Shown here: one piece after another, positions 24,172-35,248 of the stretch
How the letters are laid out: every line of letters begins with the position of its first letter
Numbering within the stretch: position 1 is the stretch's first letter
Source: Azolla pinnata
Taxonomy: Eukaryota > Streptophyta > Polypodiopsida > Salviniales > Salviniaceae
Reading direction: 5' to 3'
DNA length: 61,302 bases
Assembly (NCBI GenBank): GCA_037176905.1
Contig: JBBBWG010027346.1
Location: 2,505 to 63,806, forward strand
Translations under genes and position numbers: made by a program
The notes under the pieces: model-generated
Told to the model about the DNA's origin: nothing
Databases searched by the model: none
The model's input: only the letters and a program-made list of their open reading frames with translations

Positions 24172-24457
24172 CCCCAATGTCTTGGTTCAGGCTCAGAGCT
24201 ATTCCTACACACACACATACATGCATGCATACATGCATACAAGCGTTCATCGTTCAGTTCCTGTAGCTGTTACTTCGACGACTGATCTGGGGATCGATAG
24301 TCTTTTACATCTGGGTGATCGGCTGGATGTTGTGCTTTACCAGAAAACCCTCATGTAGAACTGTAATCGGCCGGTTGACACGAACACACTTGCAGAGACA
24401 ATCTGGGTACCCAGTAAAAAAAAAAAACAATAGATTCCAGAGGATAGAAGGGATTAG

Positions 24458-24999
24458 CTAGTGAACACAGCGCGAATAAGTAACTTGCTTGGATCGAACG
24501 TGACAGACACGAACCCAAATTCTGGACAAGCTTGATCCTCGAAACTCCTGGTAGTAAAAACTTGCAAACTTGAAGCAAGATATGTCTCTTCCCAAGTCCC
24601 TGTCTCCTTCCAAGAGTTTGTACAGTTCTACAAAAAGGGGGCCAATGACAGACCTCTCAATTTTCTGGTATACGTATTTGTCCGCATACGACCGTAGATC
24701 ACAGAGTGGGGCTTCCTCGCCAGATGCAGCTTCTGTTGTTTTCGTCAAGGGCAAAGTTCTTTCTCGTGTTCCACAACTGATCCTTGCACCCTACTGTATA
24801 TGGGCCCCGATGGCCACTCGCTTTTCTTTTTCTAGGATGCTACCTGAAGTCGAGTTGTGAATCATGCCAATGTACCAGTTGCTGAAGGCGAATCGATGCC
24901 CCTCGTGAACGATATATAACAGGCTTGAAACTGTCAAGCCTTTGTGGTGAGCCCATTCTCGGCACGATCTCGGAGGCCCTCTTAAGTCCCCCTGTCATT
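24458..24999 (-). pseudogene. Coding-like segment, unassigned, probably broken
   Basis: On the minus strand one frame is open from an acceptor-like TGACAG (about 25000) to a TAG near 24795 (containing CREWAHHKGLTVSSLLYIV and FAFSNWYIGMIHN). The same frame then continues to 24458 (containing LRSYADKYVYQKIERSVIG). The composition looks like real protein, and a single in-frame TAG separates the two halves. No start codon is evident, and I do not recognise the family. It may be a nonsense-inactivated pseudogene, exons of an unrecognised minus-strand gene converging on the NRG2-like gene, or chance. Confidence 0.25.
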
Positions 25000-25069
25000 T
25001 GCTCATCACATTATGGGCCATTGAACTTGTTGACCGTTTCTTACTACTAGACCTTCATCTGCCTTTTCT

Positions 25070-25674
25070 TTTACTACTGAGGCTCTGCTCTTGACCAGAA
25101 TGAGTATATATATACATAGAAAGGAGAGAAGTGCGGCATTTCTTACTCTTGACTTTTCTTACTCTCTTGACCAGAAGGAGTATACATATATAGAAAAATT
25201 CCTTGACTTTTTTCTTACTTTGTACTAGACCCCATCTGCTGCGTGGTGAAGTGAACTCCGGACTTTTCTTACTCTCCTGACCAAAATGAGTATATATACA
25301 TATATACGGAAAAGTATATACGCAAAACTTGCCCTTCGCAGAGAACTGCTCCTCTGTTCCTGTGCTCTCAAGAAAGCGCTTCTGTTCCTCTCTCTCTCTC
25401 TCTCTCTGTGCATCGAACTCCTTGACTTCTCCTCTTGCCATTGAACTCTTGACTTTTTCTCGCTCTCTTGACAAGATGGAATATATATATATATATATAG
25501 GATTGACTTTTTCTTACTACATACCAGACGCCATCTGCTGCGTAGAGTGAACTCCTGACTTTTCTTACTCTCTTGACCAAAAGGAGTATATATATATGAA
25601 AAAGTATATACGCAAAACTTGCGCTTCGCAGAGAAACACTCCTCCGTTCCTGTGATCTCAAGAAAGCGCTTGTG

Positions 25675-25711
<37 letters not shown>

Positions 25712-25960
25712 AAAACTCCTTGACTTCCTTCTTCTGACATCGAACTCCTTGACTCTCCTTCTTCGGGCATTTGAACTCCTTGACTTCCTTCTCCTGACAT
25801 TGGAACTCCTTGACTTCCTTCTTCTGACATCGAACTCCTTTGACTTTCCTTCTTCGGGCGTTTGAACTCCTTGACTTCCTTCTGCTGACATTGGAACTCC
25901 TTGACTTTTTTCTTACTCTCTTGACCAGAGAAGAGTATTATACACAATATACAGAAGAAG
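25070..25960. repeat. Complex tandem-repeat array upstream of ALG11
   Basis: About six copies of a CTTACTCTCTTGACCAGAAG phrase followed by GAGTATATATATA (near 25081, 25160, 25268, 25455, 25562 and 25912). Two longer copies include a segment with GCAAAACTTG-CCTTCGCAGAGAA, TCAAGAAAGCGCTT and a (CT)n run (25310-25410, 25605-25710). From 25705 to 25915 there is a minisatellite of about 36 bp (AACTCCTTGACTTCCTTCTTCTGACAT type, 6-7 copies). Minus-strand open frames here (Arg-Glu-Arg-Glu and Glu-Gly-Ser-Gln-Gly-Val repeats) are translation artefacts. Confidence 0.85.
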
Positions 25961-26157
25961 AAGAAGAAGAAGAAGAAGAAGAAGAAGAAAAGATATATAT
26001 ATATACACACAAAAGGGGGAAGGAAGGGCATTTCCTGTAAATACACAAAACTTCTTCTTCTTCTTTCTTCTTCTCTGTTCTTCTTCTTCTTCTTCTTCTT
26101 TCTTCTTTCTTCTTCTGTTCAGAAAGAAGCTCTGTTTCCTGTCGCAGGAGCTCCGCC

Positions 26158-29102
26158 ATGGAGTTCTTCCTCGGATGCCTGCTCGCCGCCCTCCTCGCCC
26201 TCCTCTGCTCCTCCTCCATCGCCCTCTGGCATCTCCTCCGCACCCTCAAGCCCCGCCCGGCCGTCGCCTTCTTCCATCCCTTCCCTGCCCTCGACGGCGG
26301 CGGCGGCGAGCGCGTGCTCTGGTGCGCCGTCCGCGCGCTGCTCGATCTCGATCCCCACCTCGCCTGCGTCATCTACACCGCCGATGGCGATGCTACCCCC
26401 GACGGCTTGTCCGCTCGTGCCCTGCGCTCCTTCGGCGTCAAGCTAGCTTCCCCTCCCAAGGTCGGTGCCATCCATGGCGAAAAATCCCTACTTCTCTTTG
26501 TTTCTTTGCTTCTTTCTTTCGGTTTCTGGTTCTCCTTTTTCTTCTTGCCTGTGCTCTGCTCCTCGAAATCGAAATCGAAATCGAAATCGAAGCCCCTGGT
26601 AAGGAATGCAAAAATGGGCTCTCCGGCCTCATGATCATGCTCCACCATGCTTTATGCTCTGTCTGCCAGATCGCACGCACACACACACACACACATACAA
26701 TGATGTTCCGAGGGCAATGTTACCCTCCTGCCTGGTGTGAGGAAGGAACTATGCAATTGGCCTCGGCATGTCTTGCCCATTTGTGCTTATCAGGTGCTTG
26801 GGCTGTTTAGTGAATGGTACAGTATCCATAGATAATGTGTCTATGCATTCATACATATATCTACATGTATGTGTAACGTGAATTTGTTTTCTAGATAAGA
26901 AACCGAGTCGATTTTATGTATAAAATGTAGATCTGTGTACATGAAGTGCATGCTTATGCATATTTTGTTTCTTCATACGACCGCACATGTGCGTGCATTG
27001 TTGTAATTTGAACCTATTGTCTAACATAAAAAGATGTAAGTTGAAATATGCACCCGATTGTTTTGTGTTGGTTTTCTGGTAGCTGTTTCTGATAGGAAGT
27101 CTCATTGGCTGCGATGATCCTCTCAGGTTGTGCATTTGCGGAGGAGGTTCTGGGTGGAAGCTAAGACCTATCCCTATTTCACAGTCCTAGGGCAGAGCCT
27201 AGGCTCGATGGTCCTTGGACTGGAAGCTTTGATGAAATACACGCCTTTGATCTTCTTCGACACAAGTGGGTATGCGTTCATCTACCCTCTTGCCCGAGCT
27301 TTCGGGTGCAAGGTGGTTTGCTATACGCATTATCCTACCATAAGCTCTGGCATGCTTGCACGGGTTCTCGGGCGAACAGCATCATACAACAACCGTAACC
27401 TCGTTGCCCGGAGGCAAGTTGAAAAGCTTGGATTTTGAGGCCCTATTGAATTTTCATTAACATTCATCAAAGCGACGATTTTCTGAGAGTAAAGGTGCAA
27501 CATCGTGGGTGTTTGTTTGCAGTCTGTTCCTCTCTCTGTTTAAGGCTATTTATTACATATTCATGACCGTACTATATGGCTTTGTTGGCTCTTATGCACA
27601 TCTGGCTATGGTCAATTCTTCTTGGACGCAGTCCCATATTCGAAAACTATGGAAGATATCCGACCGAATCGTGCGGGTTTATCCTCCTTGTGATACGCGT
27701 GCATTGCAGGTGAGCAACTCTTTGCATTCTTCTCTCTGTTTTCTTTTTCTCTTGGCTCGGGAATGATTGGGTTTCCTGACGCTCTTTCGATGGCCTTATA
27801 ATTGCATGCCAAGCAGATGCTCCCTTTAGAGAGGAAAGGTGATGATAAGGACGTCTTCTTCATCTCGGTGGCGCAGTTTAGACCTGAAAAGGTCGGTTAG
27901 TATTCATTCACTATATTGCCCAAGAACCCTTTGTTTATTAACTGCTGATTATGTTTGCATGGCTCATGTGTAGGGTCATGGTATACAGCTGGAAGCTTTT
28001 GCCAAAGTTGTGAATTGTCTCTATACTGATGAATACTTTATAAGAAACAGAATGAATAGCATTCGCTTGAAGTTAGTTGGGTGCTGCCGTCACAAACAAG
28101 ATGAAAGTCGTGTTGAGAAGCTGAAGCTGAAGTGCAAGGATCTGGGCATCGAAAAGCATGTGGATTTTCTCACGAATGTTTCATACAGGTAATGAGTAAA
28201 ACATGGGATCTTTGGACAGTGGAACACCTGTGGCATAACCCGTTCTTATTTACCTACCTTTTGAATTCGATGAATCATAATCCCTACCCACTATAATGCA
28301 CTCAAAAGAATCTGTTTGTTAGTCTAATGGAGTTTACAAACACCAAACAGGAATCTGTTTGGGATTTTAATGGAGACAGCGTTTCTAGTGTTATAGCTGG
28401 GTTGAGAATCTGGTTATAGCTGTTCTCATGTCAAAAGTTTTGAAAATTTTCCTGTAGTTACCAAAGTAAAATAAATTTAGCTAACTGTAGAAAATTATCT
28501 ATAATATATACATATTATCTATGTGTAGAGAGCTGGTTGATTTGCTGGGAGGTGCCATAGCTGGGTTGCATTCGATGACAGATGAGCACTTCGGGATCGT
28601 TGTTGTAGAGTACATGGCGGCTGGTGTGATACCTATAGGTATGCTGTCTTTGCTATTCCAACATGTTTATGCTCCTTCTGTTTTTCCAAGGGCCCTTCTT
28701 GGGTTTTTTTACAAGTGTCCCTAGATTCTTGTCGAGTATCCAAAAATGTTCCATGAAATGCATTTGCACTTTGATTTTCGTTAACTTCTTGTTGAATGAA
28801 TGATTGTAATGTGCTATTTGGCATATGAAGCACACAATTCAGCTGGACCAAAGATGGACATCGTCGTCGATCAAGATGGTGAAAGGATCGGCTTCTTAGC
28901 TGCAACTGTGCAAGAGTATGCCATTGCAATGACAAGGGTTATGAAAATGCCGCGTGAGAAACGTCTGCACATGGCTCAGCTCGCGAGAAGAAGGGCCATG
29001 GCTTTCTCAGTGGAGCACTTTGACAAAAGCTTCAAGTCAGCCATGTCTCCGATTTTGGATCAGATAAGATCGAACCAGAAGTTCTGCCACAATCACCGTT
29101 AA
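26158..29102 (+). CDS. ALG11: ALG11 alpha-1,2-mannosyltransferase (GDP-Man:Man3GlcNAc2-PP-dolichol)
   Basis: Adds the fourth and fifth mannoses to the dolichol-linked N-glycan precursor on the cytosolic face of the ER. Seven exons (26158-26460, 27127-27413, 27523-27709, 27817-27891, 27974-28188, 28529-28638, 28831-29102) give 482 residues, the usual size. There is an N-terminal membrane anchor (about residues 3-25), then [57 protein letters not shown] and the GT4-family EX7E motif E375-HFGIVVV-E383, followed by GPKMDIV. Intron 2 uses a GC donor (GAG/GCAAGT at 27414); only this keeps the frame [13 protein letters not shown]. All hallmark motifs are intact. A CT-rich leader and a tandem-repeat array lie immediately upstream. 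The Arabidopsis orthologue is LEW3. Confidence 0.96.
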
Positions 29103-29867
29103 TGCAGAAAACAGACGTATGTACCCAAAAACATTCATACGAGCGATGATGCCGATGCCGATGCCCGATGCGAATGCCGGCGTTCCTCCTGCTGTGATAC
29201 AATATCCACTGCTGTAAGATCTGTGTGGGTTTTGCAGATTAGTGAACCAGTTTTGGAGTACAATGGGCAAGAGTAACAAATGTATTCTTGGATTTGTAAT
29301 TTAGTTCTGGTCATGTAACAGGGGATTTGGAAATTGCTTCAGCTTGAAATTGCTTCAGCTTGAATTTAGTATCAGATTCATTGAAATGGCTGGCCTCAAG
29401 AGTTTTACCTGACGAAATAAGATAGAACCAAGAGTTGGGCTGGAGTTGGGTTGCTCAGAGCCACCGATCAGAGCTACTCAATGCTGAACCAAATAAAAAG
29501 AACCTGCTACAAATCTGTATATGCATACATGTTTGTATGTAGAAATGAATGAAATGGAGCTTGGAGCTGGGCTGAAGCTGGTTTCTAGTAACCGACAAGC
29601 TCAAAGAAGCTGTGAAATCAGAGTTAAAAAAAAAAAAAAAGCCTCTCAGATTATGCCAAGCATTCAGAAAGCCTGACTGTATTACATGAAAGATTGGACT
29701 CTGTATTTTCTTGCAAAAGGAACTTTGATCATCTATTTTTAGAGGGCTTAATTAAGCTCCATCTTTTGCCTCCTCTCTATATATAGCTATCCATGGCTGA
29801 ATTATATACTGGACATTGTTCTGAAACACGTTTTGCACACACGGATTTTTTAATCAAAAAATTCTGT

Positions 29868-30125
29868 CAACACCTCTGCGACAAGTTATCCAATTATTAT
29901 CCTACCCAGTACTAAACAGGTTTTGTGTACTAGTCTGTGTTATACAAGCTTCTATGGATTGAAATTATTAAATCAGATCAGATAGAAGAACAGGAAATCA
30001 CAAACTTCTGCAACAGATTATCTAATTGTTATTCTACCCATTAGTAAACAGGTTTTGTATACGAGCTCCCATGGATTGAAATTATTGACACAGATCGGAC
30101 AAAAAAGAACAGGAAATCACAAACT
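29868..30125. repeat. Direct duplication of about 125 bp
   Basis: 29868-30005 and 30006-30125 share TTATCCAATT-TTAT-CTACCCA, TAAACAGGTTTTGT, ATGGATTGAAATTATT and GAACAGGAAATCACAAACTT. The surrounding 29103-30600 stretch holds no gene that I can see. Confidence 0.75.
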
Positions 30126-30479
30126 TGACACTGCACAGTAAAAAAAAAAAAGCAAAAAAAGAAGCAAATTTAAGAAAATTATACACTTGAGGTGCAGATG
30201 AAAAAGGGGTAAAAATTGCTTAAATTAGGTTTCAAATTTCAAAATAGCTTCCAAAATTCAAACACATGTATGATCTGGAACTCCTTGAAAATTTTCTTTC
30301 CAAGGATAAAACAGCACCGCTCAGAATTTAAGACAAAAAAAAGGACATTTTATCGATTGATACAAATAGAATATGCCTCTTAGTGAATTATCCTGCTGAT
30401 GAATGAACTTTCAATCCAATAATAAGTTGTTATTGAGCTTCTGAAATTACCGTCAATCTTAATTTCGTACCTCTTCTTC

Positions 30480-32394
30480 TTCTTCTTTCTTCTTCTTCTG
30501 GTGCTGCTGCTGCTTTGGTTTTCTGCTCAAAATTTACTCCTGGATGATTCGTTTCCAACTGTAGTCTTGATGCCAAGAATTCATGGCTATTCATTCAGCA
30601 CTGGAACCCTAATTTCAGCCCTATCTATCTATCTATCTATCTATCTATGTGTATTCTTTTTCTTCAGCTTTCATGGCTGAGCTCCATCTAAAACCCTAAA
30701 TCGCTGCTTTTGTTGTCTATTCCCTATCCAGCTATTCTGCCGATCTTAAGAACCCAACATTTGAAGCTCTCTGCAGGAACCCTGACTTCTCCTGGTCTCT
30801 AGAGAGAAGTTGAAGCCCGTCAATCAACCAGGCATCAGAACGGAAAATCCTAAACCCTAATCCCCAAACCCTAATTCTGGAGCTGAGACTGGTTCAGGAT
30901 ATTCCAATGTCCATAAATCTCTTTAGGAGATCTCTGATCCATATCTGCAGAGAGAAACCATACATCTCTGGTAACCTCTGATCCTTGTAAGCAGAGAAGA
31001 ACCCTAATCCCCATCTCCATACAATAAACCAACCCTAATTTGGCCATCTCATCATCTCCATCTTCTTCTTCTTCGTCGTCTTCTTCTTCTTCTTCATTTT
31101 CCATCTTTTGTCCTCTGTGTTGTAGGCTCTTTCCATAACAAGATCCGATCCTCTTCACTGATTCTTTTCCTTTTTCTGTCCATCATTTCCTTCAGCTTTC
31201 ACGTATCGGATCGGATCGGATCGGATCCGGCTTGCCTTTCTTGGGAGGGGCGCGTTTGTCCCCACCGTTGCCTGCTCTGTCACTTCCATAGCTTTTAGGG
31301 TTTCTGAGGTTTTGCTTTCGTTGCCTTGTTCCTAGCAAAGCTTCTTTCCTGGAGCTGAACCGACACTGCTTTGCTCTTACTGCCCAGCTATTCTCGCAAA
31401 ATTTCAGGCTTCTTAGGGTTTATGGGGCAGCTTGGATTTCTGTTTTCCCTGGGCTTTGCTGCTCAAAAGCTCGCTTCTTTTGGCTCATTCGGAGCCTGCG
31501 TTTCCATGATCTTCTGAGGAGGTTCCTGGTCCATGATTCGTCTGAAAGAGTCTCTGCGATCAGATCTTCTTCTTCGTCGTCTTCTTCTTCTTCTTGCACG
31601 AACTTCTTAATTAGAGCCCGAATCCCTTGGCACGAGGCGAAGAAGAATGCAAGTTACAGTCTCGGAGGTACTTGTCTGCTAAACCCTAATCTGATACGCC
31701 TAGCCTTCGTACAGAAGAGGAGCTTTCTTTCCCTTGCTGTTTCCAAAAAACCCTAAATCCATCGCCGAAAACGTGGTTTCTTCTTTCACTCTCAAACCCT
31801 AATCCATGGCCAAGCTTGAACGGAAGGTTTCCCGCTTCGATTCTTCTGAAACCCTAAACCCTAAACCCTGAACCGATCGATCAGAGCAGAAAAGCTTTTC
31901 CATTCTTGGGTCTGTTTCCTCTTTCGAACCGGAACGCGGATCTTGTTTTCTTTTCTTTTTTCCGGGTCTTTCCAAGCGCTGATTCCAAAGCAAATCAGAG
32001 GATCGGCATTTCTGTTTCTTCCGTCGCGTGAAACCCTAATGCCGTAGCAGATCTTGGCTCGCTGCAAACATTTCAGGACCTGCATTTGGGAGCCCTAATT
32101 CTTGGGTCCGCGGAGAATCAGTCGAGGCTCTCTTCCTTCGCTCAAGCGATTCTGAAACGTGAATCGTCTCCTGAAGATTTCGGCGCTCACGAAACCCTAA
32201 ACAACTCTGAAACCCTAAACAATGGGATCTCAGACTTTCTGCACTCCCCGGGGAGTAGCTATGGCGGCATCGTCTTCATCGTCCACATAGAGAACCACCG
32301 CAGCCGTCATCAAGAAGAGCTTTCATCACGATCACGATCATCATGAAGACAGCGTCTGCACGAAGCTTCTGATCATCGCCGAGGTAACATCATC
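30480..32394 (+). other. Pyrimidine-rich leader/spacer with scattered telo-box motifs
   Basis: Gene-free stretch upstream of the 32626 coding frame. It has a (CTAT)n microsatellite at 30622-30647, CTT tracts, a GGATC repeat near 31206-31228 and many AACCCTAA words. It may be promoter and spliced 5' leader of the downstream gene. A short ATG exon with a GTACTT donor is possible at about 31647-31667, but this is unsupported. Confidence 0.4.
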
Positions 32395-32494
32395 NNNNNN
32401 NNNNNNNNNNNNNNNNNNNNNNNNNNNNNNNNNNNNNNNNNNNNNNNNNNNNNNNNNNNNNNNNNNNNNNNNNNNNNNNNNNNNNNNNNNNNNN
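32395..32494. other. Assembly gap (100 N) flanked by identical 77-bp sequence
   Basis: The 77 bases ending at 32394 (32318-32394) are repeated exactly at 32495-32571, directly after exactly 100 N. The left copy stops inside an ATC repeat that continues on the right (32569-32598). This is typical of two contig ends that overlap but were scaffolded with an arbitrary gap, so the true sequence is probably continuous there, with no missing DNA. Confidence 0.9.
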
Positions 32495-32564
32495 AGCTTT
32501 CATCACGATCACGATCATCATGAAGACAGCGTCTGCACGAAGCTTCTGATCATCGCCGAGGTAA

Positions 32565-32598
<34 letters not shown>

Positions 32599-32625
32599 GC
32601 GCTCGGTGATATAGAATCTCAGGCT

Positions 32626-33324
32626 ATGGCGGGCTTCTGGCAAGAGGACGTTGGGATGAAGGAGCTGTCGTTAGAGGAAGCGGGAACCCCTGCGTCGTCT
32701 TCGCAGTCGAGCACGTTGGACGAGATATGGAGGGCCATAACAGCTTCCTCGAGCTCCATCACAAACCCTAACCCTAACCCTAACCCTAACCCTAACCCTA
32801 ACCCTAACCCTAACCCTAGCCCTAGCCATAACCTTAACCCTAGCTCGGGCCTAAGACCAATCTATGGCATCAGTGAGCACACAGTGGCAACAACAGCATC
32901 AGCATCAGCATCAGCATCGCCATCGCCATCGCCATCACTGTCATCAGCACCATCTCTGTCCCCAGCACCATCGTCGTCAGCTTGTCTGACCTCCCATTTG
33001 AGAGCTCAGCCCGATGCTGACCGCCGTCACCATCAGCATCAGCATCAGCATCTCCATCGCCATCGCCGCCACACGTTGAAGCGCGCCCATCAGCATCTGG
33101 ACAGATTCGCCCTCGTCGACGCATTGAAGCTCCTGATCGACGAGTCGCCGCCTGCGTCGCAGATGCAGGAGCGTTACCAGGAGGCGCTCAGGGTGCAGCA
33201 GAGGAAGAGCAGGCAGCAGCAAAGGCGGGCGATGAGGCAGAGGAGGAGGATCGTATCCTCCTCCTCCTCATCAGCTCCGGTTATGGTAGCGGCGGCGGAG
33301 ATGGTGACAGGAGAGCTGGAATAG
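32626..33324 (+). CDS. Small unknown protein with telomere-encoded Asn-Pro repeat
   Basis: A single open frame of 232 residues (MAGFWQEDVGMKELSLEE...). It is preceded by an acceptor-like ATCTCAG, so a spliced leader is likely. It holds SSTLDEIWRAIT, loosely like the TVDEVWRDI motif of ABI5-type bZIPs, but no bZIP domain follows. Residues about 47-64 are an Asn-Pro run encoded by about ten CCCTAA hexamers (32762-32823). Ser/Ala/Pro-rich and His/Gln-rich tracts follow, then a possible helical, strongly basic C-terminal part (LDRFALVDALKLLIDE...QRKSRQQQRRAMRQRRR) ending in Ser and acidic residues. Function unknown; a nuclear role is only a guess from the basic tail. It might not be a real gene, since much of it is repeat-derived. 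Confidence 0.5.
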   Translation: MAGFWQEDVGMKELSLEEAGTPASSSQSSTLDEIWRAITASSSSITNPNPNPNPNPNPNPNPNPSPSHNLNPSSGLRPIYGISEHTVATTASASASASPSPSPSLSSAPSLSPAPSSSACLTSHLRAQPDADRRHHQHQHQHLHRHRRHTLKRAHQHLDRFALVDALKLLIDESPPASQMQERYQEALRVQQRKSRQQQRRAMRQRRRIVSSSSSSAPVMVAAAEMVTGELE

Positions 33325-33359
33325 AACAGAGAGAAGCGCTGCAGAGAAGGGGTGGTGTT

Positions 33360-34200
33360 CCGAGAAACCCTAACCCTAAACCACTCCGCATGGCAAGTGG
33401 TTTCAGGAAGATGAGAGCAGAGAAGGGGCGGTGTTCCGAGAAACCCTAACCCTAAACCACTTGCAAATGAAATGGCAAGCGGCTTGAGGAAGAGACAGCA
33501 GAACAGGGGGCGGAACCCTAACCCTAACCCACTCCCAATGGCGTGTGGTTTCAGGAAGAGAGAGCAGAGAAGGGGCCGTGAACCCTAACCCTAATTCCCT
33601 CCCAATGGCAAGTGGTTTCAGGAAGAGAGCACAAAAAAGGGGCAGTGTTTCGATAAACCCTAACCCTAAACCACTCTCAATGGCAAGTGGTTTCAGGAAG
33701 AGAGCAGAACAGAACAGGGGTCAGTAAACCCTAACCCTAAACCCCCTCCCAATGGCAAGTGGTTTCAGGAAGATAAGAGCAGAACCCTAACCCGCTCCCA
33801 ATGGCAAGTGGTCTCAGGAGGAGAGCAGAAAATATGGGGAGGGGGGGTTTCGATAAACCCTAACCCTAAACCACTCCCAATGGCAAGTGGTTTCAGGAAG
33901 AGAGCAGAAAAGGCGCGGTGTTTCGATAAACCCTAACCCTAAGCCACTCCCAATGGCAAATGGTTTCAGGAAGAGAGCAGAAAAGGTTCAGGAAGAGAGC
34001 AGAAAAGAAACAGTATTTCGGTAAACCCTAACCCTAAACCTCTCCCAATGGCAAGTGGTTTCAGGAAGAGAGCAGAAAACGCGTGGTGCTTCGATGATCC
34101 CTAACCCTAAACTCACTGCCAATTGCAAGTGGTTTCAGGACGATGAGAGCGAAAAGGACGGTATTTTGGACCAACCCTAACCCTAAACCGCTCCTGACAG
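33360..34200. repeat. Minisatellite of about 70 bp containing telomere-like motifs
   Basis: About 12 copies of a unit with AAACCCTAACCCTAAACCAC, then TCCCAATGGCAAGTGGTTTC, AGGAAGAGAGCAGAAAAGG and GTGTTTCGAT. CCCTAACCCTAA cores occur near 33365, 33442, 33580, 33656, 33726, 33857, 33930, 34023, 34099 and 34173. It starts 36 bp after the stop codon of the preceding frame, so it probably lies in its 3' UTR or flank. The open frames in it (MASGFRKRA) are artefacts. Confidence 0.92.
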
Positions 34201-34479
34201 CAAGTCGTTCCGGATTCGATCGATCGGCTGGAATGGCGGATTCCTTTCTTCTTCAGTTTGGGCAAGCAGTTTCCACCGTCCCATGAGGCAAGTGGTTTTG
34301 TGATCCATTTTTAAGTGGGTTTAGAGTTTAGGGATTCCTTTGCTTGTTTCTGCTTTGAGTGAACCAAAGTTGCTGTCTCCCGAGCTTGTTAGTAGTAAGA
34401 AGAGTGTGGTTTCGGAGGTTTAAGACAAGAAGGATTCTTCCGAGCTCTTAGTTCTTAGTAAGAAGAGTGTGTTTTCGAT

Positions 34480-34810
34480 CGAGTCAATCTGGTGAAGCAG
34501 TCAATGTGGCGTTGATCAACCTGATCAAGCCAATCAATCTGGTCAAGCCAGTCAATGTTTGCTGAAGATCGATGGAAAACCCCGGTCAAGCTCATCGAGG
34601 AGCCAAATATGGTGAAGCAAATGTGCTTGAAATGGCTGAAGATTTGCTTGAATCCCTGATTACTACTCCACCTGGTCAAGCCAGTAAATAAGGTCAAGCC
34701 GATCAACATGCTCAATCCAGGAATGTGGTTGAAAACGGCTAGAGATTGCCAGTAACTCTGGTCAAGGCAAAAATCTATCTATATATATATGGTGAAGCAA
34801 GGCATGCGGT
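34480..34810. repeat. Degenerate GGTCAAGCC repeats
   Basis: Variants of CTGGTCAAGCCAGTCAAT and GGTGAAGCAA recur irregularly, with no open protein of note. Confidence 0.6.
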
Positions 34811-34984
34811 TAAAAATGGCTGGAGAGCCCTCGGGATGAATGGTTGTTGGTTGATTGTGATGATGATGATAGACGAATATGATGAAGATATTAACAGGCA
34901 TTCAAGTGATTCTTAAAACCTGAGTTGAAAACTGTCTAGAAATATCATGCCCTTGTTACTTCTTCATACACTTCATCTGCTGAA

Positions 34985-35125
34985 TTCTGCCTTAGGTTAA
35001 GCATCTAACTTAATTTGGTGTGAATCAATTGAAATGAGCGTTAGCATGTAATTTCAAATTTTAGTAGGCGATCAAAATGTAATTAAAAATCTTGTTAAGC
35101 GCGTTGTGGTAGTTTCCCCATTATA
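34985..35125 (+). repeat. Dispersed AT-rich repeat, copy C (short)
   Basis: Shares TAATTTGGTGT, GAGCGTTA, TTTTAGTAGGCG and CTTGTTAAGCGC-TTGTGGTAG with the reverse complement of 42640-42790, so it belongs to the same family as 6740-7115. It lies just past the 3' end of the first CHY1-like gene. Confidence 0.4.
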
Positions 35126-35248
35126 TATAAGCTTCAGAAATAGATCACTTCTATGTTTTTACCACTAAATTACAAGTACCTTGGCATATGTAGGAAAGCA
35201 TACGAATGACTCGGATGCCTGATTTTACCGTTTGTGAGCTTCCTTTCC

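Noticed and set aside
25225-26046. 273-residue minus-strand frame with Glu-Gly-Ser-Gln-Gly-Val repeats
   Set aside because: Derived from the tandem minisatellite and CT runs; no homology signal.
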